This document shows positions 1-5,916 of a stretch of DNA of 7,195 nucleotides, one piece after another. The notes beneath the pieces are model-generated. The model did not search any database and was not told the DNA's origin. It worked only from the letters and a program-made list of their open reading frames with translations. This stretch comes from Planctomycetota bacterium (GTDB lineage: Bacteria > Planctomycetota > Planctomycetia > Gemmatales > Gemmataceae): contig JAGWVO010000182.1 of NCBI GenBank assembly GCA_018970845.1, positions 1 through 7,195 of the forward strand. Reading direction: 5' to 3'. Both the position numbers and the translations under genes were made by a program. Position 1 is the first letter of the stretch. Every line of letters begins with the position of its first letter.

Positions 1-420
1 GTCCTGAAGGTTGGGCCAGGTCTCGATCCCGTAGCCGGTCTGGCCGGCGAAGTCCTTGATGAGATCCTTGAGCGGAACTTGGCCATCCTTGATGTCAACC
101 ATCCGTGGCGCCAGCCTGATGGAATGCTCGATGACGGCAAGAAGCTCCGAGGCCCTTTTCCGGACCTCCAGGTCCGCGTGCTCCCTGGCGGCCTTCAGCG
201 CCGGAATGGCCGAGGCGCCCATCTCCTTGAGGCGGCTCTCGGCGCCCTGACGGCGCTCGAAGTTCTCGTCGCCCAGGGCCTCGATGGCCGACTTGATGGC
301 CTCGGGCTGCGGGGATTGACCCAAGAGGAAGAGCCCGATCGCCAGTGAACCACCCAACGCGGTTGCCACGCCAGGACTCCCGTTGCGCGGGCGCTGTTCC
401 AGCCGCGCCCCACGGAGCAT
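1..420 (-). CDS. Membrane-anchored HEAT-repeat / STN-like protein, N-terminal part (runs off left edge)
   Basis: Seen: an open minus-strand frame begins at ATG 420 and is still open at base 1, giving 140 residues; the C-terminus lies outside the window. Residues about 18-34 are hydrophobic and uncharged, so they look like a signal anchor. Residues 41-97 form one HEAT/PBS-lyase-like helical repeat with an LGDENFERR start, a GASAIPALK centre and a DLEVRKRASELL end. Residues 106-140 (VDIKDGQVPLKDLIKDFAGQ followed by TGYGI) match the opening of secretin/TonB short N-terminal (STN)-like folds. Inference: an exported or membrane-tethered protein of the HEAT-plus-STN-like type common in planctomycetes; its task is unknown. 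Start choice is open. ATG 420 has no clear Shine-Dalgarno, while GTG 369 has GGGAG about 7 nt upstream and would still keep the hydrophobic segment. It lies 115 bp downstream of the large propeller gene on the same strand, so it may share that transcript. Confidence 0.75.
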   Translation of the reverse strand, partial: MLRGARLEQRPRNGSPGVATALGGSLAIGLFLLGQSPQPEAIKSAIEALGDENFERRQGAESRLKEMGASAIPALKAAREHADLEVRKRASELLAVIEHSIRLAPRMVDIKDGQVPLKDLIKDFAGQTGYGIETWPNLQD

Positions 421-535
421 CGTAATGGCGGGGGCCCGGCATTCGCAATCGGCCGCTTGAGGAAATCCGCGAACAAAGTCGGGGCTGATGTGCCGGTCGC
501 GACGGCTTTGCCGGCTGGCCGATAAGGGATTCGGC

Positions 536-3424
536 TCAGCGGGACTTGCCCGAGGGCAGGAAGAGCAGCAGGCCAGGCAACCCGGGGAACGATTCCGTGG
601 CGCCCGGGGATGCCGCGCCCGACCAGCAGCACGCCATGGATTCACCGCGCCAACGCGCCACCTGAACCAGCCACGCCTGGCCGGATGTGACCGACTCGCC
701 CGTGAGGGCTGAAAGGGGCAGGGCCGCTTCCAGCGTCCAGCCGTCCTCCTCGCGGGCGACCGCGACGAACCAGCGCGGGTCCCAGGTGGGGTCGGCGCAG
801 CAACGATCCGCGACCCGGCCCTGGTCGTCGATGGTCAGGGTGTAACCGGTCGCGTGGTCGCGGTCGAGGTCGAGGAAGAACGACACCCTGTCCCTTGAGG
901 ATTTCGCCGAATCGGGGGAACGACCCGCCGCCACGGTGCCGGCATCGGGAGCCGCGCCGGGACAACGGGCGGCCAGGTACAGGAAATCCGAGTCAAACGA
1001 CATGGCGACGGTGGTGGCGGGTCCGGCGCCTCGCAGCGGTTTCAGCGCGTTGATCCAGCAGTCGTCCTCAAGCCGTCCGTCGAGGTGGGGCCGGGATGCG
1101 GCCTGTCGGCAGGCGATGGCGGGCCTTGGCGGTTCGCCCGAGCGGTTGGCCAGCCACAGTTCGATCTCCGCCGCGGTCTGCCACGGGCTTCCCTTGGTCA
1201 GCGATGTCGCGGCCTTGTTGTAATACGCCTGGGCCTGCTCGAACTGTCCCAGTTGCCGCCTTGCCGACTGAAGCATGAACTGGGTGGCCGGATCCTGCGC
1301 GGCCAGGCTGCCCGAGGCGCGCAGCAGCGCCTCGCGGGAGAGGCAGGATTCGAGCGATTTGCGGGCCAGGGCGCGTCCATCCAGCACGGTGGTTTCGCGG
1401 GTGACGCGGGTGACTGTTTCAGGCGACTCGATTTTTTTGCCGCCGGCTCTCGCGATAATGCCGGTGTCGGCGCCGCCGGGCATTCCCGCCTGCAGGATCG
1501 CCAACTCGACGGTGCGCGACAGTTCCTCGCGGCGGCGCACCTCGCGGCTCGACTCATGGCCGATCAGCCACCGGGTCGAGGACAGCGCCAGCGGATGGGC
1601 CGGATACCGTTCCACCAGCATCGCCCGCAGTTCCCGGGCCAACTGCCAGCGACCTGAACGCTCGGCGCCCGACGCGAGCCGGTCGAGGAACGGCGCCCCC
1701 TTGGCGTCGTCGAGCAGATCGAGAGTGGCGGGGAGAGTCGAGGAGGCGGCCTCGGCATCCACCTGGGGCAGCGCCCCCGGACGCGCCAGCACCTCGTGAA
1801 GCCGCCTTCGTTCCAGCGCCTTGGCCATCGCCGGGTCAAGGGGTTCAGGCGCCGGAAGGGGACGCTGGGCGCCCCTGAGGCGCGCGGATGACGCCGCGAG
1901 CAGGGAAGCCCATGCTTGGCCAGGGTTCGGCCTGAGGGGTGTCCAGCCTTCAAACGCCGATTCCTCCGATGCGGGTAGTCCTGAATCCGCAAGAAGGGAA
2001 GCGACATGTCCGTCCACCGTGTCGGCAAGGCGGTCGGAGGGTTTGCGGCCATCGACCCTCACCATGGAATCCATGGGGTCGGAGGAACGCCAGGCGATGC
2101 CACCCAGCCAGGGCTTCAGGCCGAGGGCTTCGATCTGCTCGGGGCACTTGGCGGGGTCGGCCGCCCACTGGAGGGCCACCGTGGCATCCATCAGCCATCC
2201 CTTGTCTCCGGGAACATCTTCCAGCAAGAGGTGCTCGGGCTGGAACTGCCTCAGGGCCATCACCAGCCTTTCCCGCCAGGTGGGCCCGGGCCGGCCTGTT
2301 TCGGCCGCCACGAATCCGGCCTTGCGCAGCGTTGCCGGAAATCCGTTCGCGGTCGCATCCGCGGAAGCGGTCAGCGCCGCGACGGCAAGGCCATCCTCCC
2401 AGCCATGCCGGGCGACCGTGCGCCAGGGCAGGGCCGAGGCGCTTCGCCCAACAACCAAAATGGCGGCATGCTCCAGCGGTTTTCGCGGGATCGACCATGT
2501 CTTGCCACCATCGACGCTCCTGATCACGGTGCCCATGGCGCCGCAGGCATGCGCGGTTCCGTCGGGCAATAGACAGCAGTCATGCATGGCCAGCGGCGTG
2601 CCGGTGGCGCGGGGAGCGAAATGTTTGCCGCCGTCCTCGCTGAGAAGTACCACGCTTCCTGGCGAACCCGCCACCAGCACACGGTCGCCCTGCCGGCACA
2701 ATCCATGCCATTCGGCCTGCGCCAGCGCCTTGGCGTCGATATGCGTTCGTGAAAGCGACCATCGTCCGTTTTGCTGGTCGATCAGAAGGCCGCCATCTCC
2801 CGCGGCGATGCCCGAATGGCAGGCCAGCGCCTTTCGCTCACCCAGGGCGTCCGCGGGTATGGGATACCATTCCTTGCCGCTGAATTGATAAACCCTTCCA
2901 TCGCGTCCCGTGAGCCATCCGGCATCAGGCGAAGCGAACCATGCCGATACCCAACCGCCCGGGGCCAATCCCGAAACCGGCGCCCACGACCTGCCTCCGT
3001 CTTTTGTCTTGAAAAGTCCCGAGGAGTACGGGCCGCCGGCTTCGCCCCACAGGAAGCCCTCGTTGTCATTGACGAACGCGATCCCTTCGAGCGCGGGAAC
3101 GGCGCCAGCCAGAACGCGTTGCCATGATTCGCCACCGTCGCGCGTGACAAGCAGAACCCCCGAGGCTCCCGCGGGCCCATCCTCGCGTCCGCAGATCCAT
3201 CCGCGCCTGGCGTCCTGGAAGACAACCTTGCGCAGCGTGCCTCGCGTGCCGCCGGACTGGCGTTCCCAACGAGCTCCGCCGTCGGTGGTCCGCCAAATTG
3301 CCCCGTCGTCGCCGACCGTCCATCCATTGTTTGCGTCAATGAAGGCGATTCCGCGCAGGCAGGCATCCTCAGGGCAGCGGGCCTCCCCTGCCAGAAGTTG
3401 GATGAAAAGAGAAACGGCCAGCAT
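536..3424 (-). CDS. Exported multidomain protein: BNR/YCF48-like propeller, degenerate PIG-L-like segment, TPR-like region, CBM9-like C-terminus
   Basis: Seen: 962 residues. The N-terminus (about residues 1-15, ending LLAGEA) looks like a short signal peptide. Residues about 22-315 carry Asp-box repeats, SxDGGxxW-like, at 46-53, 94-101, 140-147, 262-269 and 303-310, each preceded by GW- or G-type strands as in YCF48/BNR propellers. Residues about 320-450 resemble PIG-L/LmbE deacetylases at the end (LRQFQPEHLLLED; CPEQIEALGLKPW then IAWR), but the metal-binding HPDDE motif is absent, with RSAS following LVVG. Residues about 580-760 are helical and TPR-like (RQLGQFEQAQAYYNKA). Residues about 776-957 fit a CBM9-like/DOMON-type fold (HLDGRLEDDCW, DFLYLAARC, RVSFFLDLDRD, DGWTLEAALPL). 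Start: the frame is open back to ATG 3670, but those 82 extra residues would overlap the VanZ gene. ATG 3424 has a strong GGAGG 7 nt upstream. Inference: a periplasmic or surface binding/scaffold protein, probably not a deacetylase. Substrate unknown. It lies 52 bp after the VanZ gene. Confidence 0.85.
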   Translation of the reverse strand: MLAVSLFIQLLAGEARCPEDACLRGIAFIDANNGWTVGDDGAIWRTTDGGARWERQSGGTRGTLRKVVFQDARRGWICGREDGPAGASGVLLVTRDGGESWQRVLAGAVPALEGIAFVNDNEGFLWGEAGGPYSSGLFKTKDGGRSWAPVSGLAPGGWVSAWFASPDAGWLTGRDGRVYQFSGKEWYPIPADALGERKALACHSGIAAGDGGLLIDQQNGRWSLSRTHIDAKALAQAEWHGLCRQGDRVLVAGSPGSVVLLSEDGGKHFAPRATGTPLAMHDCCLLPDGTAHACGAMGTVIRSVDGGKTWSIPRKPLEHAAILVVGRSASALPWRTVARHGWEDGLAVAALTASADATANGFPATLRKAGFVAAETGRPGPTWRERLVMALRQFQPEHLLLEDVPGDKGWLMDATVALQWAADPAKCPEQIEALGLKPWLGGIAWRSSDPMDSMVRVDGRKPSDRLADTVDGHVASLLADSGLPASEESAFEGWTPLRPNPGQAWASLLAASSARLRGAQRPLPAPEPLDPAMAKALERRRLHEVLARPGALPQVDAEAASSTLPATLDLLDDAKGAPFLDRLASGAERSGRWQLARELRAMLVERYPAHPLALSSTRWLIGHESSREVRRREELSRTVELAILQAGMPGGADTGIIARAGGKKIESPETVTRVTRETTVLDGRALARKSLESCLSREALLRASGSLAAQDPATQFMLQSARRQLGQFEQAQAYYNKAATSLTKGSPWQTAAEIELWLANRSGEPPRPAIACRQAASRPHLDGRLEDDCWINALKPLRGAGPATTVAMSFDSDFLYLAARCPGAAPDAGTVAAGRSPDSAKSSRDRVSFFLDLDRDHATGYTLTIDDQGRVADRCCADPTWDPRWFVAVAREEDGWTLEAALPLSALTGESVTSGQAWLVQVARWRGESMACCWSGAASPGATESFPGLPGLLLFLPSGKSR

Positions 3425-3431
3425 GTTTCCG

Positions 3432-3436
3432 CCTCC
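3432..3436 (-). promoter_or_regulatory. Ribosome binding site that fixes the start of the propeller gene
   Basis: On the minus strand GGAGG stands 7 nt before ATG 3424. It supports that start over the upstream in-frame ATG at 3670, and the 15 residues that follow look like a signal peptide. Confidence 0.8.
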
Positions 3437-3476
3437 AAAACCAGGGATGGCGGATATCAGCGGACTTCTCGTGGAA

Positions 3477-3887
3477 TCAAGTGGCGGGGCCGCGGAATGG
3501 AATGAACTGGCAGGACAACCACCCCAGCAGCACGCCGGCCGCGTCGATGCCGACATCGGTGACGGTGCCATGCCGGCCGACATGGGGCTGGATGATTTCA
3601 ATGATCGCCCCGTGGGCCACCATTCCCAGGGCAACCCATCGGCCCCGCCCCGGCCAAGCCACCATGCCAAGGATTGTCAGGAATGCGTAACCTAAAATAT
3701 GAAATAGCTTTGCGGCGTGGAATCGGGCTTCCTCCGGCACCAACTCGTCACGAATGGTGATGGGCTCCGGCCGAAGAAAGGCGAAGGTAACGAGGAGCAG
3801 CAGGAGCCAAAACATCCCGAAGATGAAAAGCGTCGGGCGATCCAACCTTGCAGCGGTCATAGCCGTATAGTAGAGGAAGTTTGTCAT
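3477..3887 (-). CDS. VanZ-family integral membrane protein
   Basis: Seen: 136 residues if started at ATG 3887, with four likely membrane segments at about 18-38, 59-77, 84-101 and 113-131. The VanZ pattern is present: K60-x2-H63-x3-Y67 opening the second helix, E97-x2-Q100 at the end of the third, then R105 and a T-x-x-D111 pair before the last helix, which ends GVLLGWL. The short length is normal for the single-domain family. Known: VanZ of enterococci gives low-level teicoplanin resistance, but most chromosomal VanZ-like proteins have no assigned role, so antibiotic resistance should not be assumed. The start is uncertain: neither ATG 3887 nor ATG 3860 has a clear Shine-Dalgarno, and 3860 would leave the membrane core intact. 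It is divergent from the Cys-rich gene at 3928 and 52 bp upstream of the propeller gene, with which it may be co-transcribed. Confidence 0.8.
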   Translation of the reverse strand: MTNFLYYTAMTAARLDRPTLFIFGMFWLLLLLVTFAFLRPEPITIRDELVPEEARFHAAKLFHILGYAFLTILGMVAWPGRGRWVALGMVAHGAIIEIIQPHVGRHGTVTDVGIDAAGVLLGWLSCQFIPFRGPAT

Positions 3888-3927
3888 CCGATAACAAGAA
3901 GCGGTAAGGCTTCAGGGGGAGATTTTC
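3888..3927. promoter_or_regulatory. Divergent intergenic region between the VanZ gene and the Cys-rich pair
   Basis: About 40 bp separate the two divergent starts (67 bp if VanZ starts at 3860), so promoters for both directions must lie here or inside the 5' end of the opposite gene. Possible plus-strand -35-like TTGTCA at 3881-3886 has no convincing -10 partner at 16-18 bp. On the minus strand TACTAT within 3866-3873 resembles a -10 box but the spacing to TTGTTA is too long (about 19). No promoter can be assigned by eye. Confidence 0.3.
3914..3921 (+). promoter_or_regulatory. Strong ribosome binding site of the first Cys-rich gene
   Basis: AGGGGGAG ends 6 nt before ATG 3928. This is the main reason to accept the plus-strand frame at 3928-4305 over competing frames on both strands. 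Confidence 0.75.
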
Positions 3928-4305
3928 ATGCCGCGGTCGTGGTCCAGCGTGTGCGCCTTGGTGGCCTTGGCCGCCTTGCTTGTGCCGCCCCACGCCTGCT
4001 GCTGGCGTTTTTCATTTCATTCAGCCAACAAGAGTTGCTGCTGCTGCGCCAACGAAAATGATCCTGCGGATTCCCATCCGGCGCCAAGCCGCCAAGCTCC
4101 TTGCTGCCAGAAGGTCGACCCGGCGACACTGGCGGAAAAGACCAGCGGTTCCCCCGGTTCCGTCGTACCCGAGCCAATCCCCGCGCCAGCTTGCCGCTTG
4201 CAGGCTCAAACCTCGCCGGCAGTGGTTTCGGTGGCGGCGGGTTCGTGGTCTGCCAGCCTTTCCGGCCGGCGAATTCATCTTCTCCAATGCCGGTTCAATT
4301 GTTAA
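3928..4305 (+). CDS. Small exported cysteine-rich protein, unknown function
   Basis: Seen: 125 residues. The N-terminus is a plausible signal peptide (R3, hydrophobic core about 9-20, cleavage likely near HA-CC at 22-24). The mature part has Cys24-Cys25, a run of four cysteines at 37-40 with His31 nearby, Cys59-Cys60 and single cysteines at 89, 121 and 125. The middle, about 43-110, is rich in Pro, Ala and Ser and looks disordered. It ends with a short basic and hydrophobic tail (RRIHLLQCRFNC). The ribosome binding site is strong and well spaced, which supports translation. No family is recognised. Inference: clustered CC and CCCC motifs in an exported protein suggest metal binding or disulfide bonding. 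It is followed after 98 bp on the same strand by a second Cys-rich gene, with no clear terminator between, so the two may be expressed together. Several frames are open here on both strands; signal peptide plus ribosome binding site favour this one. Confidence 0.65.
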   Translation: MPRSWSSVCALVALAALLVPPHACCWRFSFHSANKSCCCCANENDPADSHPAPSRQAPCCQKVDPATLAEKTSGSPGSVVPEPIPAPACRLQAQTSPAVVSVAAGSWSASLSGRRIHLLQCRFNC

Positions 4306-4403
4306 TCACCTTGGTGAATTCCTTTGTTCATGCCGCGAATAAGCGGCTTGTCGTCACCATCGCTTAACTGATTTTTTGAACCAGGTTTTCAAGGAGCATG
4401 ATC
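4306..4403 (+). other. Leader between the two Cys-rich genes with small inverted repeats
   Basis: Three short inverted repeats are visible: TCACC-TT-GGTGA at 4306-4317, GCCGC-6 nt-GCGGC at 4332-4347, and TTGAA-7 nt-TTCAA at 4376-4392, the last reaching into the ribosome binding site. The region is less GC-rich than its surroundings, with TTTTTT at about 4372-4377. It could hold a promoter or operator, or be plain leader. No -35/-10 pair with normal spacing was found and none of the stems is strong. Confidence 0.3.
4391..4396 (+). promoter_or_regulatory. Ribosome binding site that decides the start of the CC-repeat protein
   Basis: AAGGAG ends only 1 nt before ATG 4398 but 7 nt before the in-frame ATG 4404, so 4404 is the better start. 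ATG 4410 is a third option with about 13 nt spacing. Confidence 0.75.
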
Positions 4404-4700
4404 ATGTTGATGAAATCGGCCATGGTTGTTGGAGCCATCCTCATGGGACTTGGCGTTTCCGGGGTGGCTGCATGGAAATGGACGAATCCCTGTTGCGGAT
4501 TGGGCGCTTGCTGCGCTCCCGACGCCATTTGCTGCGCCACCGGTGAATGTTGCGGCACCGAAGGGTGTTGTGGCGAAACCGGCGAATGCTGCTTCGCGGG
4601 TGCCGCCTGCTGCGTGGAAAGCGCCGACTGCTGTGAGGAAAGCAAGTGCTGCGAGGCCCAAAAGGGCTGCTGCACCGAGAAGAGCGCCTGCTGCAACTGA
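4404..4700 (+). CDS. Membrane-anchored or exported protein with 11 regularly spaced Cys-Cys pairs
   Basis: Seen: 98 residues from ATG 4404. Residues 4-23 are one Lys followed by a hydrophobic stretch ending GVAA, either a signal peptide cleaved before WKW or a membrane anchor. From residue 30 to 97 the protein is Cys-Cys pairs at 30, 36, 43, 49, 55, 62, 69, 76, 82, 89 and 96, separated by four or five small, polar or acidic residues. That gives 22 Cys in 98 residues, no His, and more Lys and Glu near the end. There is no lipobox. The cysteine codons vary between TGC and TGT, and the frame has a stop and a strong ribosome binding site, so this is a real maintained gene and not a low-complexity accident. 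No family is recognised. Inference: the periodic CC ladder suits soft-metal binding (copper, zinc, cadmium, silver) or a disulfide-linked rod. The gene has no metal transporter or regulator beside it. It ends just before a strong hairpin. Confidence 0.8.
   Translation: MLMKSAMVVGAILMGLGVSGVAAWKWTNPCCGLGACCAPDAICCATGECCGTEGCCGETGECCFAGAACCVESADCCEESKCCEAQKGCCTEKSACCN
4491..4694 (+). repeat. Degenerate coding tandem repeat, CC plus 4-5 residues, 11 units
   Basis: The period is 18 or 21 bases. Eleven TGY-TGY codon pairs are separated by four- or five-codon spacers. Some units are near copies: TGECC occurs at residues 46-50 and again at 59-63, 39 bases apart. This points to growth by internal duplication followed by drift. 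Confidence 0.75.
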
Positions 4701-4721
4701 AAAGTCAGACGCTTATGAATC

Positions 4722-4757
4722 AAAAGGGCCCCGCGACCGCGGGGCCCCAACCTTTTC
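4722..4757. terminator. Bidirectional intrinsic terminator between convergent genes
   Basis: A perfect 10-bp inverted repeat, GGGCCCCGCG at 4726-4735 and CGCGGGGCCC at 4738-4747, has 2 nt between the arms (in practice a 9-bp stem with a 4-nt loop). On the minus strand the stem is followed directly by TTTTG, which suits termination of the transaldolase transcript. On the plus strand CAACCTTTT follows, a weaker tail for the Cys-rich gene that ends 25 bp earlier. Confidence 0.85.
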
Positions 4758-4776
4758 AGGTTTTCGGTTGGAGTTA

Positions 4777-5829
4777 TCAGGAACCGAGAGAGGCGCGCTT
4801 GGAGCCGATCAGGGCCAGAAGTTTCTTGAACGGGTCGGAGAACTTCTCAAGACCCTCGGACATGAGGGTATCCTCGAGCTTCTTCATGTCGACCTTGGCA
4901 TCGATGTCAGCAAGGACATCCGCCGGGGGCAGATGATCGACCTGCCGGCTGAACGACTTGCCGCTGGCTTCGACGGCGTCGTTGGTGGCCGGCGGATTCG
5001 TCTCGATGTCGGATCCGGCGAATGCCGCCACATAGATGGTCGGATCCGCCTTGGGATCCTTGACACCCGTGCTGGCGAAGATCATTTCCTGCTGCAGGGG
5101 CAGGTTCTTGCCGGCCCAGAAGTCCTTGTTCATTTTCCAAATGCGCTTGGCGTTCACGATGCCCACCTGGCCTTGGGCGGCGGGAATCAGCGTGGGCACA
5201 TGGGCCAGGGTGTAGACATCCACGCGGCTGACAAAGATGGAGTAAACCGACTTGAAGGTGGACAAGCCGCCGGGACGGCGCTGGGCGCCCTTCCAGACGG
5301 CGTCGCGTGCGGTGATGTACTGGTCCTTCGAGAAGATCAGGGTCACATTGAGGGTGACGCCGGCGGCGGCAAGTTCCTCAAGGGCGCCAAGGCCCGCCGG
5401 CGTGGCCGGAACCTTGATCATGCGGTTCTTCTGCCCGGCGGCGTACTTCTTGCCCAGTTCGATGTAGCGCTTGGAACGCTCGGGGATGCTCAGCGGGCAG
5501 GCCTTGTCCTCCAGCAGCGGATCAAGCTCGAAGCTCACCCAACCGTCATTGCACTTGGTGGATTCCCACACGGGCAGGAACACCTCCTGCGCCTGGCTGA
5601 CAAGCTTGTCGGTCATGGCCCAGGCGACCGCCTCGTCGCTGTGGCCGGCGGCAAGCAGATTCTTGATATCGTCGTCGAACTTTCCTCCCTTGAGGATGTC
5701 GGAAACGATGATCGGGTTGGAAGTGGCGCCTGTCGCGCCCAGGGCGCGGTTCTTCTGCACGAGGGAAGGCTCGATGGAGTCGAGCCAGAGTTTCGTTCCG
5801 GAGGCGATCAGCGACTTGAGCGACGACAT
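4777..5829 (-). CDS. tal: Transaldolase
   Basis: Function: cytoplasmic enzyme of the non-oxidative pentose phosphate pathway that moves a dihydroxyacetone unit between sugar phosphates. Seen: 350 residues. The N-terminal LWLDSIEPSL (14-23) supplies the conserved Asp17. GATSNPIIV (34-42) matches the family's TSNP motif. VWESTKCNDGWVSFELDP (87-104) matches the strand before the active site. RMIKVPATPAG holds the Schiff-base Lys139. GVTLNVTLIFS, SIFVSRVD (197-204) and FASTGVKDP (251-259) follow in the expected order. Length and motifs fit the ~360-residue type found in actinobacteria and others, which is longer than the E. coli TalB type. GGGAG stands 6 nt before ATG 5829. It is the last gene of a minus-strand run after the SDR gene (79 bp gap) and is followed by a strong terminator. 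Identity is firm; a substrate shift cannot be ruled out because the segment AGSDIETNPPAT (271-282) is less typical. Confidence 0.93.
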   Translation of the reverse strand: MSSLKSLIASGTKLWLDSIEPSLVQKNRALGATGATSNPIIVSDILKGGKFDDDIKNLLAAGHSDEAVAWAMTDKLVSQAQEVFLPVWESTKCNDGWVSFELDPLLEDKACPLSIPERSKRYIELGKKYAAGQKNRMIKVPATPAGLGALEELAAAGVTLNVTLIFSKDQYITARDAVWKGAQRRPGGLSTFKSVYSIFVSRVDVYTLAHVPTLIPAAQGQVGIVNAKRIWKMNKDFWAGKNLPLQQEMIFASTGVKDPKADPTIYVAAFAGSDIETNPPATNDAVEASGKSFSRQVDHLPPADVLADIDAKVDMKKLEDTLMSEGLEKFSDPFKKLLALIGSKRASLGS

Positions 5830-5902
5830 TCCATTCTCCCATGACTTATGAGGCTGATTTCATCGTATCAGGTTGTTGTGCGGACTCACGATCCCAAGGC
5901 AA

Positions 5903-5916
5903 GGGGCTTCAGCCCC
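5903..5916 (-). terminator. Small GC hairpin at the 3' end of the SDR gene
   Basis: GGGGC-TGAA-GCCCC (minus strand) overlaps the SDR stop codon and is followed by TTGCCTT. The stem is short and the T-tract is interrupted. It may be a weak terminator or attenuator, or only part of the coding sequence. Confidence 0.25.

Noticed and set aside
195..632. 145-codon minus-strand open frame spanning the gap before the HEAT/STN gene
   Set aside because: It overlaps both neighbouring genes in a different frame and has no domain signal; the frame at 1-420 carries the HEAT and STN-like motifs.
1821..2888. 355-codon plus-strand open frame
   Set aside because: Antisense to the propeller/PIG-L-like protein; composition is Ser/Arg/Pro-rich and no domain is visible.
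2910..3695. 261-codon plus-strand open frame
   Set aside because: Antisense to the propeller gene and VanZ gene, with no ribosome binding site or recognisable motif.
3477..3887. Glycopeptide (teicoplanin) resistance gene
   Set aside because: Only a VanZ-like fold is present; no vanHAX, vanRS or D-Ala-D-Lac ligase genes nearby, and the family is widespread without a resistance role.
4021..4287. 88-codon minus-strand frame opposite the first Cys-rich gene
   Set aside because: Arg-rich shadow with no ribosome binding site; the plus-strand frame has a signal peptide and AGGGGGAG.
4491..4694. CRISPR-like or non-coding tandem repeat
   Set aside because: The period is only 18-21 bases, in frame with Cys codon pairs, and synonymous TGC/TGT differences show it is a coding repeat.
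4426..5844. 472-codon open frame on the plus strand across the Cys-rich and transaldolase genes
   Set aside because: It is antisense to a clear transaldolase with its catalytic Lys and overlaps the CC-ladder gene in another frame; long antisense frames are expected in GC-rich coding DNA.
5830..5908. Promoter for the transaldolase gene (minus-strand TACGAT as -10)
   Set aside because: No acceptable -35 hexamer at 16-18 bp; too weak to list.
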